Source of the DNA: Symsagittifera roscoffensis
Lineage: Eukaryota > Xenacoelomorpha > Acoela > Convolutidae
Direction: 5' to 3'
Length of the DNA: 64,000 bases
Assembly: GCF_963678635.1 (NCBI RefSeq)
Contig: NW_026971587.1
Span: 23,001-87,000 of the forward strand
The notes beneath the pieces are model-generated. The model had not been told where the DNA came from. It did no database searches and saw only the letters and a program-made list of their open reading frames with translations. Position numbers and translations under genes: made by a program. Shown here in pieces: positions 10,794-19,517 of the stretch (position 1 is the first letter of the stretch; each line of letters opens with the position of its first letter).

Positions 10794-11945
10794 ATGGCAT
10801 GGGTTGTAGCTGCAAGCTCTCTATTTCATAGCTTGAATACCTTACGACCAGCAGAGAAAGCGGAACTGGACGAACTGGTATACGCTGAATCGGGATTATC
10901 GCTGAATCCTCATACCGTGAGGAAGAGACAAAATTTACAGACTCTTCTGGAAGAGCATCCTCTGGTGGACAAGGAGATAATTCTTTGGCACGACGTATTG
11001 AATAACAGTTTGTCGAAGCACCGAACCAATGCCAGCACGCTTTATCCTCTGGACGATTTAATTACGTATTTGCAATCAAAGCGACATCGGTTTAAGGCGA
11101 TTATATATTGCAGAAGAACCAGAACGACAGATATCTTTGATTCTCTGATGCGTACAGGGATCTTGATAGTCCAACTACGAAATTGATCTCGAGAGGCAAG
11201 AGGCAGGATCCCGCTTTGGTGAGACAATACCTGGAAGTTCATCAATCGAGCGAACTTGAGTTGAAGTCATTGCGAGTTGTGCTGACACATAGAGAGAACT
11301 TGCCCGGGATATTCTCAAAGATAAGAGCGCGGACTCAGAAACCATCACAAGGACGACGCAAGGCGAAGGCACGCAGAGAGGAAACAACGACTGACGTCTC
11401 TCTGCCATCGGCTGAAAGGGCGCGGATTGGGTAAGTGAATCTACTGTGTGAATTATCCTGCTGAGAGCCGCATGAGTTTAAGTGCTCGTGGCCTGCAGGA
11501 TAATGACCGCCGTAGTTTTGCCCCCACCGATGCTGAGATGGATACTCAGGAAAAAACAAACTTGGAAATTAGTTTTGAGTTACCTGAAGTATTCAAATAA
11601 ATTAAACAACAATTTCCATCGATTGAAGTTTTTACGGAAATGTCAAAGCAATGACATAATACCAGATTTTTTGAGATTTCGGGTGCCAGAAAATGTGTTT
11701 TTTTTCGGACCAAGCGGTGCATAGCTTTCAATTAAAACTCCTACGAACAGAGATAAATCAGGCAAGGTCAGAAGAGAAGAAGATAGACGATGATCTAGCT
11801 AAGGCAAGAGAGGTAGTGCGGAGAGGGATAGATGAACAATGGTGGCCCTCAATAGCATTTTATCTAAAGCTCCAGGCTAGAATTGTTATCCATGACATCA
11901 AGGATAGACATGAAAAGAAGTTAAAAAGCTAGCAGAGCGGTAGGA
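10794..11945 (+). pseudogene. Degraded upstream coding region of the PLE
   Basis: Several plus-strand frames appear in series. Frame 10794-11186 (130 residues, MAWVVAASSLFHSLNTLR...) runs by frameshift into 11183-11434, a basic segment. A possible GTAAGT donor follows at 11431. A coding-like stretch with stops (reading DRRSFAPTDAEMD) lies at about 11502-11645. Frame 11693-11932 ends in RHEKKLKS, resembling the basic HEKKL segment found N-terminal of RT in PLEs, followed by stop codons just before the RT frame at 11956. I do not recognise the first frame as a known domain. Confidence 0.5.
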
Positions 11946-11955
11946 CAGACCGTTA

Positions 11956-13961
11956 ATGAAAGTGAATGACAAATCGGTCAGAGCACTAGATGGCATTGAG
12001 CTACCCAAGTGGGTTCATGAAGTGTTAGGTTTTGGCCCAAAGCACCCGGTGAGGGATCGTTTCAATGAACTTCACTTTCTTGCGGACCTTGATAATTTTT
12101 TATCTGAGCTTAAATCGCAAAAGGTACCAGGTGAAAAATTATGTGAAATTGAAGCTGCTGCAAAATCATACGCTAAACGTGTGCGGCAAACACCGTCGGA
12201 TAGAGGGATTGAGAAAGCCAGGAAGTATTTGAAGGACAATGGTCTATTGGCAGTCCCATTCGATAAAGGTGTTGGCTTCTGTGTAATGAAGAAAACGACA
12301 TATGAGGCTAAACTAACTGAGCTGCTGCAATCGGAACAATTTAGCGAAAAACCAGGTTTAACTGATAGTGTTGTTATGAAAATTGAGAAAGACATCAACA
12401 AAGAACTGTTGGCCATGAAAAAGAAAGATGAGATCGATGAGGCACTGTATAGTAGGCTTAGGTCCACGGGAGGGCAGCCAGCTCGTTTATATGGATTGGC
12501 TAAAGTACATAAGAAAGGAACCCCTCTCCGTCCCGTACTGTCACTGCCAGGGAGCTCATATGAACATCTAAATAAAACTTTGGCCAAATTTTTTGACAAC
12601 ATTGAGGGGGCAAACATTGAGACAAACACACAAATGGCTCGGGAGATCATAGAGAACATAGATCTAGACTATAATGAGAGTATTATCTCCCTGGATGTCA
12701 AAAGTTTGTACACTAATGTCCCACTAAAGGAGGCAATAGATATAGCACTGAGGAAACTGTACGAACAAACTAGTCCTCCTAAACTGGCACGCGGAACTAT
12801 GAAGAAATTGTTGAACATGGCTGTAAGTAAGGTGCACTTCAAATGCAATGGTTTATGGTACGTACAAAAGGATGGGTTGGCAATGGGTGCATCCCTTGCT
12901 GTCATTCTTGCCAATTTATGGCTAAAGGAGTACGAATATGCATTAATGAAGGAAGTAGCTGCGTTGACACAGCTAAAGGAAAACCGGAATGGCCTATGCC
13001 CTGATTGCGAGCGGAGGGTAACATACAGAAGTAAGGGGATCGAATGCGAAGCTTGTTTAAATTGGTACCATTTAAAGTGTAGTAATGTATCCGACAAAGA
13101 ATATGAGCAAATCTCAGAAATGGTTTGGTATTGTAAGAGATGTAAAGAGCAGCGAGATCAAGAAAAACCAACAGAAAATGTCAAAGCGTTCCTAAGATAT
13201 GTAGATGATATAGTGAGGACGGTAAAAGGGGATCCAGATATAGTGTTAAAAGCAGCTAATGAGCTCCACCCCAACTTACAATTCACTATCGAAAATCCGG
13301 ATTCGAACGGAGACTTAGCCTTTCTAGATTTGAACAATAATGTGGACTCACGAAAAAAGGTAACATGTGGATGGTATCAAAAACCAACGGATACTGGGAC
13401 TATCCTTAACTTCAGAAGCTGCGCTCCATTGCAATATAAACGCAATGTAGTTGAGGGTACTGTTCATCGGATTTTTAGAAGTACATCAACATGGGAAAAC
13501 TTTGACAAGGCAATGAAGATTAATAAAGAACAATGGGTGGATAATCAATACCCTGAAAAATGGTCAGATGGTGTCGTATTAAGAACGTTGAATAAGATCA
13601 TCGACCGAAAAACTGACACACGAACAACGGTAACATCAGTCAAGGAAGATCCTTTAAAGGTCAGTGCACCCATTATAACATTACATTACCGGGGTAATGC
13701 ATCGGAGTGGTTTGCTGCCAAACTGCGTCAAAACGCCGGAGCCCAAGTGATATTTACTACGAGAAAGCTCAAGACTTGCCTACCGTCCCTTAAATCTCCC
13801 TTTGCGAAAGATTTGAAATCCAGAGTGGTCTACAAGCTCACATGTAGTGGATGTAATTCCACCTATGTTGGACAAACGGTCCGGCATTTGACCACGCGGA
13901 TTGAAGAGCATCACAAGGAAGATTCGCCAGTAGGGCAACATTTGAGAGAATGTGACAGGGA

Positions 13962-13962
<1 letters not shown>
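11956..13962 (+). CDS. PLE reverse transcriptase with embedded PHD finger; GIY-YIG start
   Basis: About 669 residues before the LINE insertion. N-terminal extension about 1-170; RT fingers RLYGLAKVHKKG about 177-188; motif A SLDVKSLYTNVPL about 245-257; motif B GLAMGASLAVILANLW about 307-322; motif C RYVDDI about 414-419, catalytic aspartates present. Between B and C lies a complete Cys4-His-Cys3 PHD-type finger (CPDC, CEAC, WYHLKC, WYCKRC; residues about 347-395), which ordinary PLE polymerases lack. The GIY-YIG module begins with VYKLTCSGC and TYVGQT (about 624-641) and is cut after HLRECDRD by the LINE's GTT tail. The apparent poly-Val run beyond 13962 is that tail. The frame itself is intact, so decay is recent here. 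Confidence 0.85.
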
Positions 13963-14049
<87 letters not shown>

Positions 14050-14050
14050 G
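13963..14050 (-). repeat. (CAA)n tail of the nested LINE, about 29 units
   Basis: An uninterrupted GTT run on plus, CAA on minus, directly after the 3' untranslated end of the minus-strand LINE. The related 5'-truncated LINE at 20039-20570 also ends in (CAA)n on its own strand. The run is therefore the retrotransposon's 3' tail, not a coding poly-Val or poly-Gln tract. Confidence 0.9.
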
Positions 14051-14096
14051 GGGATTCACAGCACTGCTGTTGGGATTCTTGGTCCCGGCGTCTTCT

Positions 14097-16934
14097 CTAA
14101 AACAATGTCCACTTGTTTCTGCACGTGATACAATTACAGAATAATTGCCACGTGCACGTTGTCATTTCTGAAAATCTCTCGTTTACAAATTTCCACATCG
14201 TGTTTAAAATTCTCGTCTTGAGGCCGATTCGTTTATCAAAATGAATATATAGTTCTAATCGACTTACAATCCTACTGGTTCTGAAAACAAATTCGTTTCT
14301 CGCTTTTTCCGTTCTCACTTTTCGCATCTCAAAAATTTCTGTATTTCTAGCCCGTGTGGTTCGCCTGTTTAACACTATTTCATTTCGTTCAATAGAATCA
14401 AGACTGGCAAGAAGTAAGATGTTATTTAGCTGGATGAACATGGGCAGGGGTAAAATGTTTAGCAAGCGTAGTTCGTTGATGTACACTCCCGTTTTATTTC
14501 CAGTGATCCAACGGATTACTTTCTTTTGAAATCGCTCCAAGTGCAATTGATCCCCCCTCGATATATGTGTACATGAGAGTCCGTATAATAACACTGGGAG
14601 TATTAGTGACTTATACAGGCCTAACTTTACAAACGTATTTATCTTTGCTGATAGGTTTCTTCTCAGGAGGTACAGTACTTGGTTTGCCTTCTTTAATCTT
14701 GTTTCAATGTGTACCTTCCAACTTAAATCGCCCGACACAAAAATTCCCAGATCTTTCACAACCATCGATGTTCCAAGCACTACACCAAAAAGCATAGAGT
14801 TAGCGTCTCCGCCCCTAAAACTTACTTTTGCACATTTATCTAGTGCAAATTCCATTTTGTTTTCAGTTACCCACTGCTGAGTTTTGTCCAGATCTTCTTG
14901 AATTTCAATTGATGTTTTTTTGATGGAAAGTAGTTTAAGATCATCCGCAAAAATATATGGTTCAGAGATATTGAGTACTTCAGGTAGGTCGTTAATAAAA
15001 ATGCAAAAGAGCAGTGGTCCTAAAAGTGATCCTTGGGGAACACCACTAGCGACGTCTAAAACTTTTGAGCTGATATTGTCTACTCGTACAAACTGTTTTC
15101 TGTTTTTCAAATAGTCATAGAGTACCTCTAACATGCAGCCTCCTATTCCTATAAGTGCAACTTTCTTAAGTAGATCAAAATGCGGAACTTTATCAAAGGC
15201 TTTTGCAAAGTCAGTGTAGAATGCTACAATTTCTGCGTTTGAGTCATTGTCAAGCGCTTCATATATTTCTTTCAGGAAAGAGAGCATGTTTGTCAAAACT
15301 GATCTACCTTTAGTAAAACCGTGTTCATGTTTCGTCAAATACCAGGCAAAGTAAGGGTACAGGTCTTTGTATATACATTTTTCAAGGACTTTGCTGTCAA
15401 TATTTAATAGCGATACTGGTCGATAGTTGTTCACCATTTTTCGGTCACCTTTTTTGTGAACAGGAGTAACTGCAGCTGTTTTCCATGAATCAGGTATTTT
15501 TCGTAGGCATTTTACGTTTCTCAAAAGTTTGTTCATCGGTTTGCATATATTGCGGTTCGTTTTCTGAAAAAAGCTAGGTGGCAACCCATTTGGGCCGCGT
15601 GACTTTGTTACGTCCAGAGTTGATAAAATCTCACTTACTGTCTTTTTCGATATATCAAAATTCGTTAACAAGAGATTTTCAAATTGAATATCTCTAATAC
15701 TAAAACTTTCTTTAGGATTAAAAACTGAATGAAAGAAGTCGTTTAGCATGTTGACTTGTTCGTTTGGATTTGTGCTTTCAACTTCATCTTTTATGAGTAA
15801 CTTAGGAAGACTTGTATGTTTATTCAAGTTCTTTAGGTGTTTAAAAATTACATTAGTGTTCCGTGTTCTAAACAATTCCTCTTGGTAGTTTTTCCTGTCC
15901 AATTCCGATGATTCAGTTACTAAATTTTCAAACAGTTTAACTTGTTGTCTTCTGTAGTTGGTCGGTTTGAGTATACATGATTGCCGTTTTGTTTGTAACT
16001 TTTTGGTCAAATTTGAAGTGCTACTTGTTATCCAAGGTGGAAGTGATTTCCTATGTCTTGTTCTGAGAGGCACAAAACTCTTAATGATTTCATCCAAATA
16101 TTGGGTGTACTCCTCATGCATTTTGTTAATGTTTGTGTGGCATACTGGTTCAAATGGGTTCTCGTTTATAAAATTGTTTATTCCATCAAAATCGGCATTT
16201 CCAAAACTTCTAAAATTTTCCAAGTATGGTTTCGGCTCTGATACCGTGCATTCAATAGACAACATTATGGCATTGTGATCTGAGCAGTCATAAATCTTGG
16301 AAACGTTAAAATCTTGTTCGGCACTTGTATAGCAATTCCGATAAAAGGCTACGTCTAGTATGTTCTTCACACATGTTGGGAAATCTATCGCCTGCCTAAA
16401 GAGTCCATTTTCAAAAATTTGCAGTATTTGGTTTTCTTCCTCGTCAGTACTGGTGAGGGTGTTCCAGTTTGTTTCTGGAAAATTTAAATCCCCACATAAG
16501 AGAAGCGGTTTGTTTTTAGGAATGGCTTTGATCAGTTGTTCAAATTCATGCACTTTGTATCTGTAATTACTGTTTTTTGGCGGATTGAAGAATGAGCCAA
16601 TTATCATTTCAGTTTGATGAAGTTTTATACTACATAGCACACATGAATCAGGAATGTCATGTTTGGTGGATAAGTCCTCGGTAATTAGACTATTCTTGAC
16701 AGCTATTAGGCTGCCTCCGTGACAGTTTTTACCACTCACAATAGCTCTATCAGATCTATAGATGTTATATTCACTTAGAAAAAGCTCTGATGATTGAATA
16801 TTCTCGTTAAGCCAAGTTTCGCTTAAGCATATGACATTAAAATTTCCAACTGCAATTGCATTTGCTAGCATAGTTCTTCTCTCTATGTTGATTAGGCTTC
16901 TAGTATTTAGTTGCAGAATGTTGAGGAATCCTAG
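14097..16934 (-). CDS. LINE ORF2: endonuclease and reverse transcriptase
   Basis: From the first ATG (16871) the frame is 924 residues, but it is open back to the TGA at 16935-16937. The 21 extra codons include ILQLNTRSL, the endonuclease motif I whose Asn is catalytic. Then LSETWL, GDLNFPETNWN (about residue 125 from the ATG) and SDHNAIML (about 195) complete the APE-type endonuclease. RT blocks: VHKKGDRKMVNNYRPVSLLN, FYTDFAKAFDKVPH, SGVPQGSLLGPLLF and the catalytic FADDLKL (about 640). The C-terminus has a Cys-rich end (CTWQLFCNCITCRNKW) shared with the fragment at 20039. The enzyme would nick target DNA and prime reverse transcription there. No inactivating lesion is seen in ORF2. Confidence 0.9.
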   Translation of the reverse strand, partial: LGFLNILQLNTRSLINIERRTMLANAIAVGNFNVICLSETWLNENIQSSELFLSEYNIYRSDRAIVSGKNCHGGSLIAVKNSLITEDLSTKHDIPDSCVLCSIKLHQTEMIIGSFFNPPKNSNYRYKVHEFEQLIKAIPKNKPLLLCGDLNFPETNWNTLTSTDEEENQILQIFENGLFRQAIDFPTCVKNILDVAFYRNCYTSAEQDFNVSKIYDCSDHNAIMLSIECTVSEPKPYLENFRSFGNADFDGINNFINENPFEPVCHTNINKMHEEYTQYLDEIIKSFVPLRTRHRKSLPPWITSSTSNLTKKLQTKRQSCILKPTNYRRQQVKLFENLVTESSELDRKNYQEELFRTRNTNVIFKHLKNLNKHTSLPKLLIKDEVESTNPNEQVNMLNDFFHSVFNPKESFSIRDIQFENLLLTNFDISKKTVSEILSTLDVTKSRGPNGLPPSFFQKTNRNICKPMNKLLRNVKCLRKIPDSWKTAAVTPVHKKGDRKMVNNYRPVSLLNIDSKVLEKCIYKDLYPYFAWYLTKHEHGFTKGRSVLTNMLSFLKEIYEALDNDSNAEIVAFYTDFAKAFDKVPHFDLLKKVALIGIGGCMLEVLYDYLKNRKQFVRVDNISSKVLDVASGVPQGSLLGPLLFCIFINDLPEVLNISEPYIFADDLKLLSIKKTSIEIQEDLDKTQQWVTENKMEFALDKCAKVSFRGGDANSMLFGVVLGTSMVVKDLGIFVSGDLSWKVHIETRLKKANQVLYLLRRNLSAKINTFVKLGLYKSLILPVLLYGLSCTHISRGDQLHLERFQKKVIRWITGNKTGVYINELRLLNILPLPMFIQLNNILLLASLDSIERNEIVLNRRTTRARNTEIFEMRKVRTEKARNEFVFRTSRIVSRLELYIHFDKRIGLKTRILNTMWKFVNERFSEMTTCTWQLFCNCITCRNKWTLF

Positions 16935-16937
16935 TCA
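16931..16937 (-). promoter_or_regulatory. In-frame UGA CUAG between LINE ORF1 and ORF2
   Basis: The TGA that ends ORF1 (16935-16937) is followed by CTAG, and the ORF2 frame continues without a break. UGA CUAG is a known efficient stop-codon readthrough context in animals. The endonuclease motif-I Asn lies between this stop and the first downstream ATG, so readthrough (or a non-AUG start) is needed to make a complete endonuclease. Confidence 0.6.
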
Positions 16938-17815
16938 ATGCTGGGGTTCCTGAACTTCAGTGTCAATAGTTACTTTCACACCATCATTGAACAATTCTAG
17001 ATTCCTCATTTTCAGCTTTTCGCGAGGAACGCCTTCATCTAGTAGTTGTCTTCGTTTCTTAAGGATTTCGTTCTTTTTAATTGCACTCTCTTTGGTCAAT
17101 GCTGGTAGCAGGTAGACCTCTTTTTCGACCAATTGTTCTCGCTTTTCTCGGCTTTTTGCTAGTACTAGTCGTGCTTCATTACCAGCAGTGTTCTTGGCTT
17201 CATTCGATTACGATCAAATTTTCCCAGTCGTTTTAGTTCTATTATTTTCGGCTTCACTCCAATTATGTCTAGTATTTCGTTTACTTCGTCATTTGTTGGG
17301 ACAAGGTTTTCTCCTTTTGTTTTCTCAGGGTCCTCTTTGACCCCTTGTATCCTAAAACTTTGATTTATGTTGTGATCAGAGTTAGATCTGGCAGCATGTT
17401 GAGTGGTTTGAGCTTGATTTATCCGGGTGGTGGTTTCAGCAGCTACAACGGCACTATAAGTTTTTTCCACTTTATCGCATGTCGTTTTCATTGCATTTCC
17501 AATTTTTTGATCTACTAAATCGGTAAGTCTTCTTTCCATGCTTTTAAGGCTTTCAGTTACATCAATGTTTGAGAGCTTCTCGTCTATGTTGGCCAGGGTT
17601 TTGCATCTTATAAAGTTGTCTCGTTCATTATTTTGCACACAAGTATTACAAAGCAACATGACATTCGGCCCTAGTTCTTTTATTCCATTTATGGCCACTA
17701 GAGACAACCCAACACAAGTTGGTTCCAAATGCATTTGAGCGTTGCATGCGACACAAGTGTATGTTTTCTCGTTGCCGGCAAAGCCTCTTTTACATGTTTT
17801 GCAGTTTTTGCCCAT
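16935..17815 (-). pseudogene. LINE ORF1 with PHD finger, one frameshift
   Basis: The first part (17165-17815, 216 residues) starts MGKNCKTCKRGF and has a PHD-type Cys/His finger (CKTC, CVAC, MHLEPTC, LLCNTC, residues 5-61). A coiled segment with SLKSMERRLTDLVDQKI follows, then an RNA-binding-like end (SFRIQGVKED, IELKRLGKFDRNRMKPRT). Translation stops at TAG at about 17165; shifting frame near 17178 restores NEARLVLAKSREKREQ and continues into 16935-17132 (EVYLLPALTKESAIKKN). ORF1 was therefore originally one protein, and its second part is in the same frame as ORF2. The role is probably nucleic-acid binding in the RNP. Confidence 0.75.
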
Positions 17816-17846
17816 TTTTGCTTATACTATGGATAGAAAAACAGTT

Positions 17847-17950
17847 AAACCTGGTGGTTCCCGAAAAGGGGAGGCCTGTGGCTCACTCAGGGGAAAAAGA
17901 AGAAATAGACAAACCTGGTGGTTCCCGAAAAGGGGAGGCCTGCGGTTCAC
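17847..17950. repeat. Duplicated 40-bp segment between LINE ORFs, 64-bp period
   Basis: Positions 17847-17886 and 17911-17950 are nearly identical (AAACCTGGTGGTTCCCGAAA, then AGGGGAGGCCTG, then three small differences). They lie in the gap between the esterase ORF and ORF1, upstream of the ORF1 start. This may be a promoter-type or translation-control duplication, as LINE leader regions often carry; function not shown. Confidence 0.7.
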
Positions 17951-17964
17951 TATTTCTACTTACG

Positions 17965-18567
17965 TTAATAGGGGCACTGACAGTTCTTGAAACGACACTC
18001 GTAATATACCAGATGTCCTTCTGTATTGCAGATGTTCGAATGTTTATCGTATAAGATTTTATTCTTGAGAATACTTTTAATGCCCTTCAGACCTTCTTCA
18101 CTGAGGTGCACTTCGTCAGTTTTCAAATGATATGAGCTGTGGATTTTTTCACTCACTCCTCTAAACTTCCAAGTTCCTTTTATCTTTCTTAGGAATTCGT
18201 TTATTTTTGCAGATCGAGCTCGGTTCTCACTACGATGAGGGATTCCGATGACGAAAACTTTTTTGGTTCGTTCACACAGCTCCTCGGCTAGCTTCGACAG
18301 TTCTTCAGCAATATCGCCTGCAGGTATACTGGAAGGGTCTTTTCCGTTGAAGGCGTCGTTTCCGCCGATGAGCAGAGCGATGATGTTGAATTTGTCTTTC
18401 TCGGGTAAGAAGTTTTGGACCGCACCAATTCGGGCCCCAGGTAGGGACAAGATATTGAAATTTGGAAAATCAAGATGGCGTGCTTGAGAATCCGCAATCA
18501 GGAGATTTTTTGAAGATGATGTCTTGAGCAAGTGATATCTTCTGTCGGACATTTTATCGCGGGGCAA
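17965..18567 (-). CDS. LINE SGNH/GDSL-type esterase ORF
   Basis: 200 residues with all four SGNH blocks: Ser27 in LLIADSQA (GDS-like block I), Gly44 in LSLPGARIG (block II), Asn70 in LLIGGNDAF (block III), and Asp151/His154 in KTDEVHLS (block V). An intact catalytic set suggests an active hydrolase. Such esterases are known in ORF1 proteins of some CR1/L2-type LINEs; here the esterase is a separate first ORF ahead of the PHD ORF1, in a different frame. Two possible ATG starts, 18567 and 18552; the first lies close to the element boundary, so the second is also plausible. The substrate is unknown. Confidence 0.82.
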   Translation of the reverse strand: MPRDKMSDRRYHLLKTSSSKNLLIADSQARHLDFPNFNILSLPGARIGAVQNFLPEKDKFNIIALLIGGNDAFNGKDPSSIPAGDIAEELSKLAEELCERTKKVFVIGIPHRSENRARSAKINEFLRKIKGTWKFRGVSEKIHSSYHLKTDEVHLSEEGLKGIKSILKNKILYDKHSNICNTEGHLVYYECRFKNCQCPY

Positions 18568-18589
18568 CCATTGCTACCCGGTAAACATT

Positions 18590-18768
18590 TCAAGTATCTG
18601 AAACTATTTAATAATGGTAAGAGCGCTGAGCTTAAGTCTGAGATTATAGATCAATCAAGTAACATACAGAAACTCCTCACTCTGGAGGCCTTACATATTT
18701 GGAAAGAACGCCCCAGAATTAACACGCGCGAGGAGTTCAGGAGCAGGGAGCTGACATTAAAATTATAG
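18590..18768 (+). pseudogene. C-terminal end of the PLE GIY-YIG endonuclease, severed
   Basis: The plus-strand frame ending at TAG (18766-18768) reads LLTLEALHIWKERPRINTRE and then EEFRSRELTLKL, the standard C-terminus of PLE endonucleases. It continues the domain begun at about 13826, in the same frame, on the far side of the nested LINE. The left limit is uncertain: codons before about 18615 may already be LINE 5' sequence. Confidence 0.8.
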
Positions 18769-18912
18769 TACATGTTTAAACATGACTAAAAATTGCAATT
18801 TTTGAAAAAATAAACTGACATGTCAGTTTGGATAAAACATCAAATCGAAAAATTATGACTCAAGTAACAAAAAAGTATGGAAATTGTCATAATCGATGAA
18901 ATAATGATTACG
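18769..18912. other. PLE 3' untranslated segment
   Basis: 144 bases between the PLE stop and the right terminal repeat; no feature other than the short inverted match TACATGTTTAAACATG at 18770-18785. Confidence 0.4.
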
Positions 18913-19090
18913 TAATAACAGATGTAAGAATGTGATTGGTTAAAAATTTCTAACATGTTCTTTTTGAATTTCATACATGATCTTTGATCATTTTATTGTA
19001 AATAAAAAATTTTATATCCTGACGATGCACAAAATGTGCGAAAACGTTTGCATTAACAATTTTAAAAAATTCTTATTATACTTTTTGGTA
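18913..19090 (+). repeat. PLE right terminal direct repeat (pseudo-LTR)
   Basis: Counterpart of 10445-10622, same orientation, same start (TAATAACAGATG) and end (CTTTTTGG). It sits 144 bp after the PLE stop codon. Confidence 0.88.
19019..19050 (+). ncRNA. Hammerhead ribozyme core in right PLE terminal repeat
   Basis: CTGACGA at 19019-19025, stem II 19027-19031 with 19035-19039 around loop AAA, GAAA at 19040-19043, then AAACGTTT. The only change from the left copy within the core is T to C at the N position of CTGANGA, the one core position where any base is allowed. Both copies therefore keep the invariant core. Confidence 0.65.
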
Positions 19091-19485
19091 TTTGATTTTT
19101 TTTTAGCTCGAACACCTCGCTTATGGTTTACTTTGAATAGCTTGATCAGAATAGCGACTAAATTTTTGCGAGCCGATTATTTTTAGGAGAGTGGCCTGCT
19201 AGTTTGCTTAACTGTAGCACACTTGCGGGAATGTGACATTCGACCAGAATGTAGGAAAATGCAAGGTCAGAAATCGAAATTTTGGACTTTCATGTTAATT
19301 TTTAAAATTTCGTTCTAAAGGAAAGACGTGACAACGTCGAGATTTCGCACCAACTGAAACGGCGAAAACACAACGCAGTTAGTCTCAGACAGAAGAACAA
19401 GCGAATTCGTAAAGAAAAGCAGAAAACGGAGATTGTGTGATACTGATCGAGATTGGAGAAAACTTTACGAAGACCACATTCCGAG

Positions 19486-19517
19486 TTGTAACGATTGTGC
19501 CGCTACAATCGTTACAA
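19486..19517. repeat. 13-bp perfect hairpin, right arm
   Basis: TTGTAACGATTGT (19486-19498), loop GCCGCT, exact complement (19505-19517). Homologous to 9867-9898 in the left arm. A second hairpin, GGAAGG...CCTTCC with an inner GTTGGAC/GTCCAGC stem, lies at 19536-19567, and the CCGGAATCCGG/GGGG box follows at about 19592. Confidence 0.9.

Larger units (their letters stand above)
13963..18600 (-). mobile_element. Three-ORF non-LTR retrotransposon (CR1/Jockey-like LINE)
   Basis: Reading minus 5' to 3': SGNH esterase ORF (18567-17965), PHD-finger ORF1 (17815 to 16935, with a frameshift), then apurinic-type endonuclease plus RT (16934-14097), a short 3' untranslated region and a (CAA)n tail. Esterase and PHD modules in ORF1-type proteins are known from CR1/L2-type LINEs. 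The insertion split the PLE endonuclease. The 5' boundary lies between 18568 and about 18615; I could not define a target-site duplication. The ORF2 frame is intact, so the insertion is young. Confidence 0.88.
10445..19090 (+). mobile_element. Penelope-like element (PLE) with terminal repeats, interrupted by a LINE
   Basis: About 178-bp direct repeats at 10445-10622 and 18913-19090 bound the unit, like the pseudo-LTRs of PLEs. Inside are a degraded upstream coding region, an RT with PLE-type motifs (RLYGLAKVHKKG, SLDVKSLYTNVPL, YVDD), and a C-terminal GIY-YIG endonuclease. A minus-strand LINE (13963 to about 18600) splits the endonuclease; its last 50 or so codons resume near 18600 and end at 18768. 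Without the LINE the PLE is about 4 kb. It occupies the spacer of the inverted HID1 duplication. Stops and frame changes in the N-terminal part show that this copy is inactive. Confidence 0.88.

Noticed and set aside
13838-14059. Minus-strand frame with a long poly-Gln run, and the matching plus-strand poly-Val run
   Set aside because: Both are the (CAA)n tail of the nested LINE read in frame; no gene.
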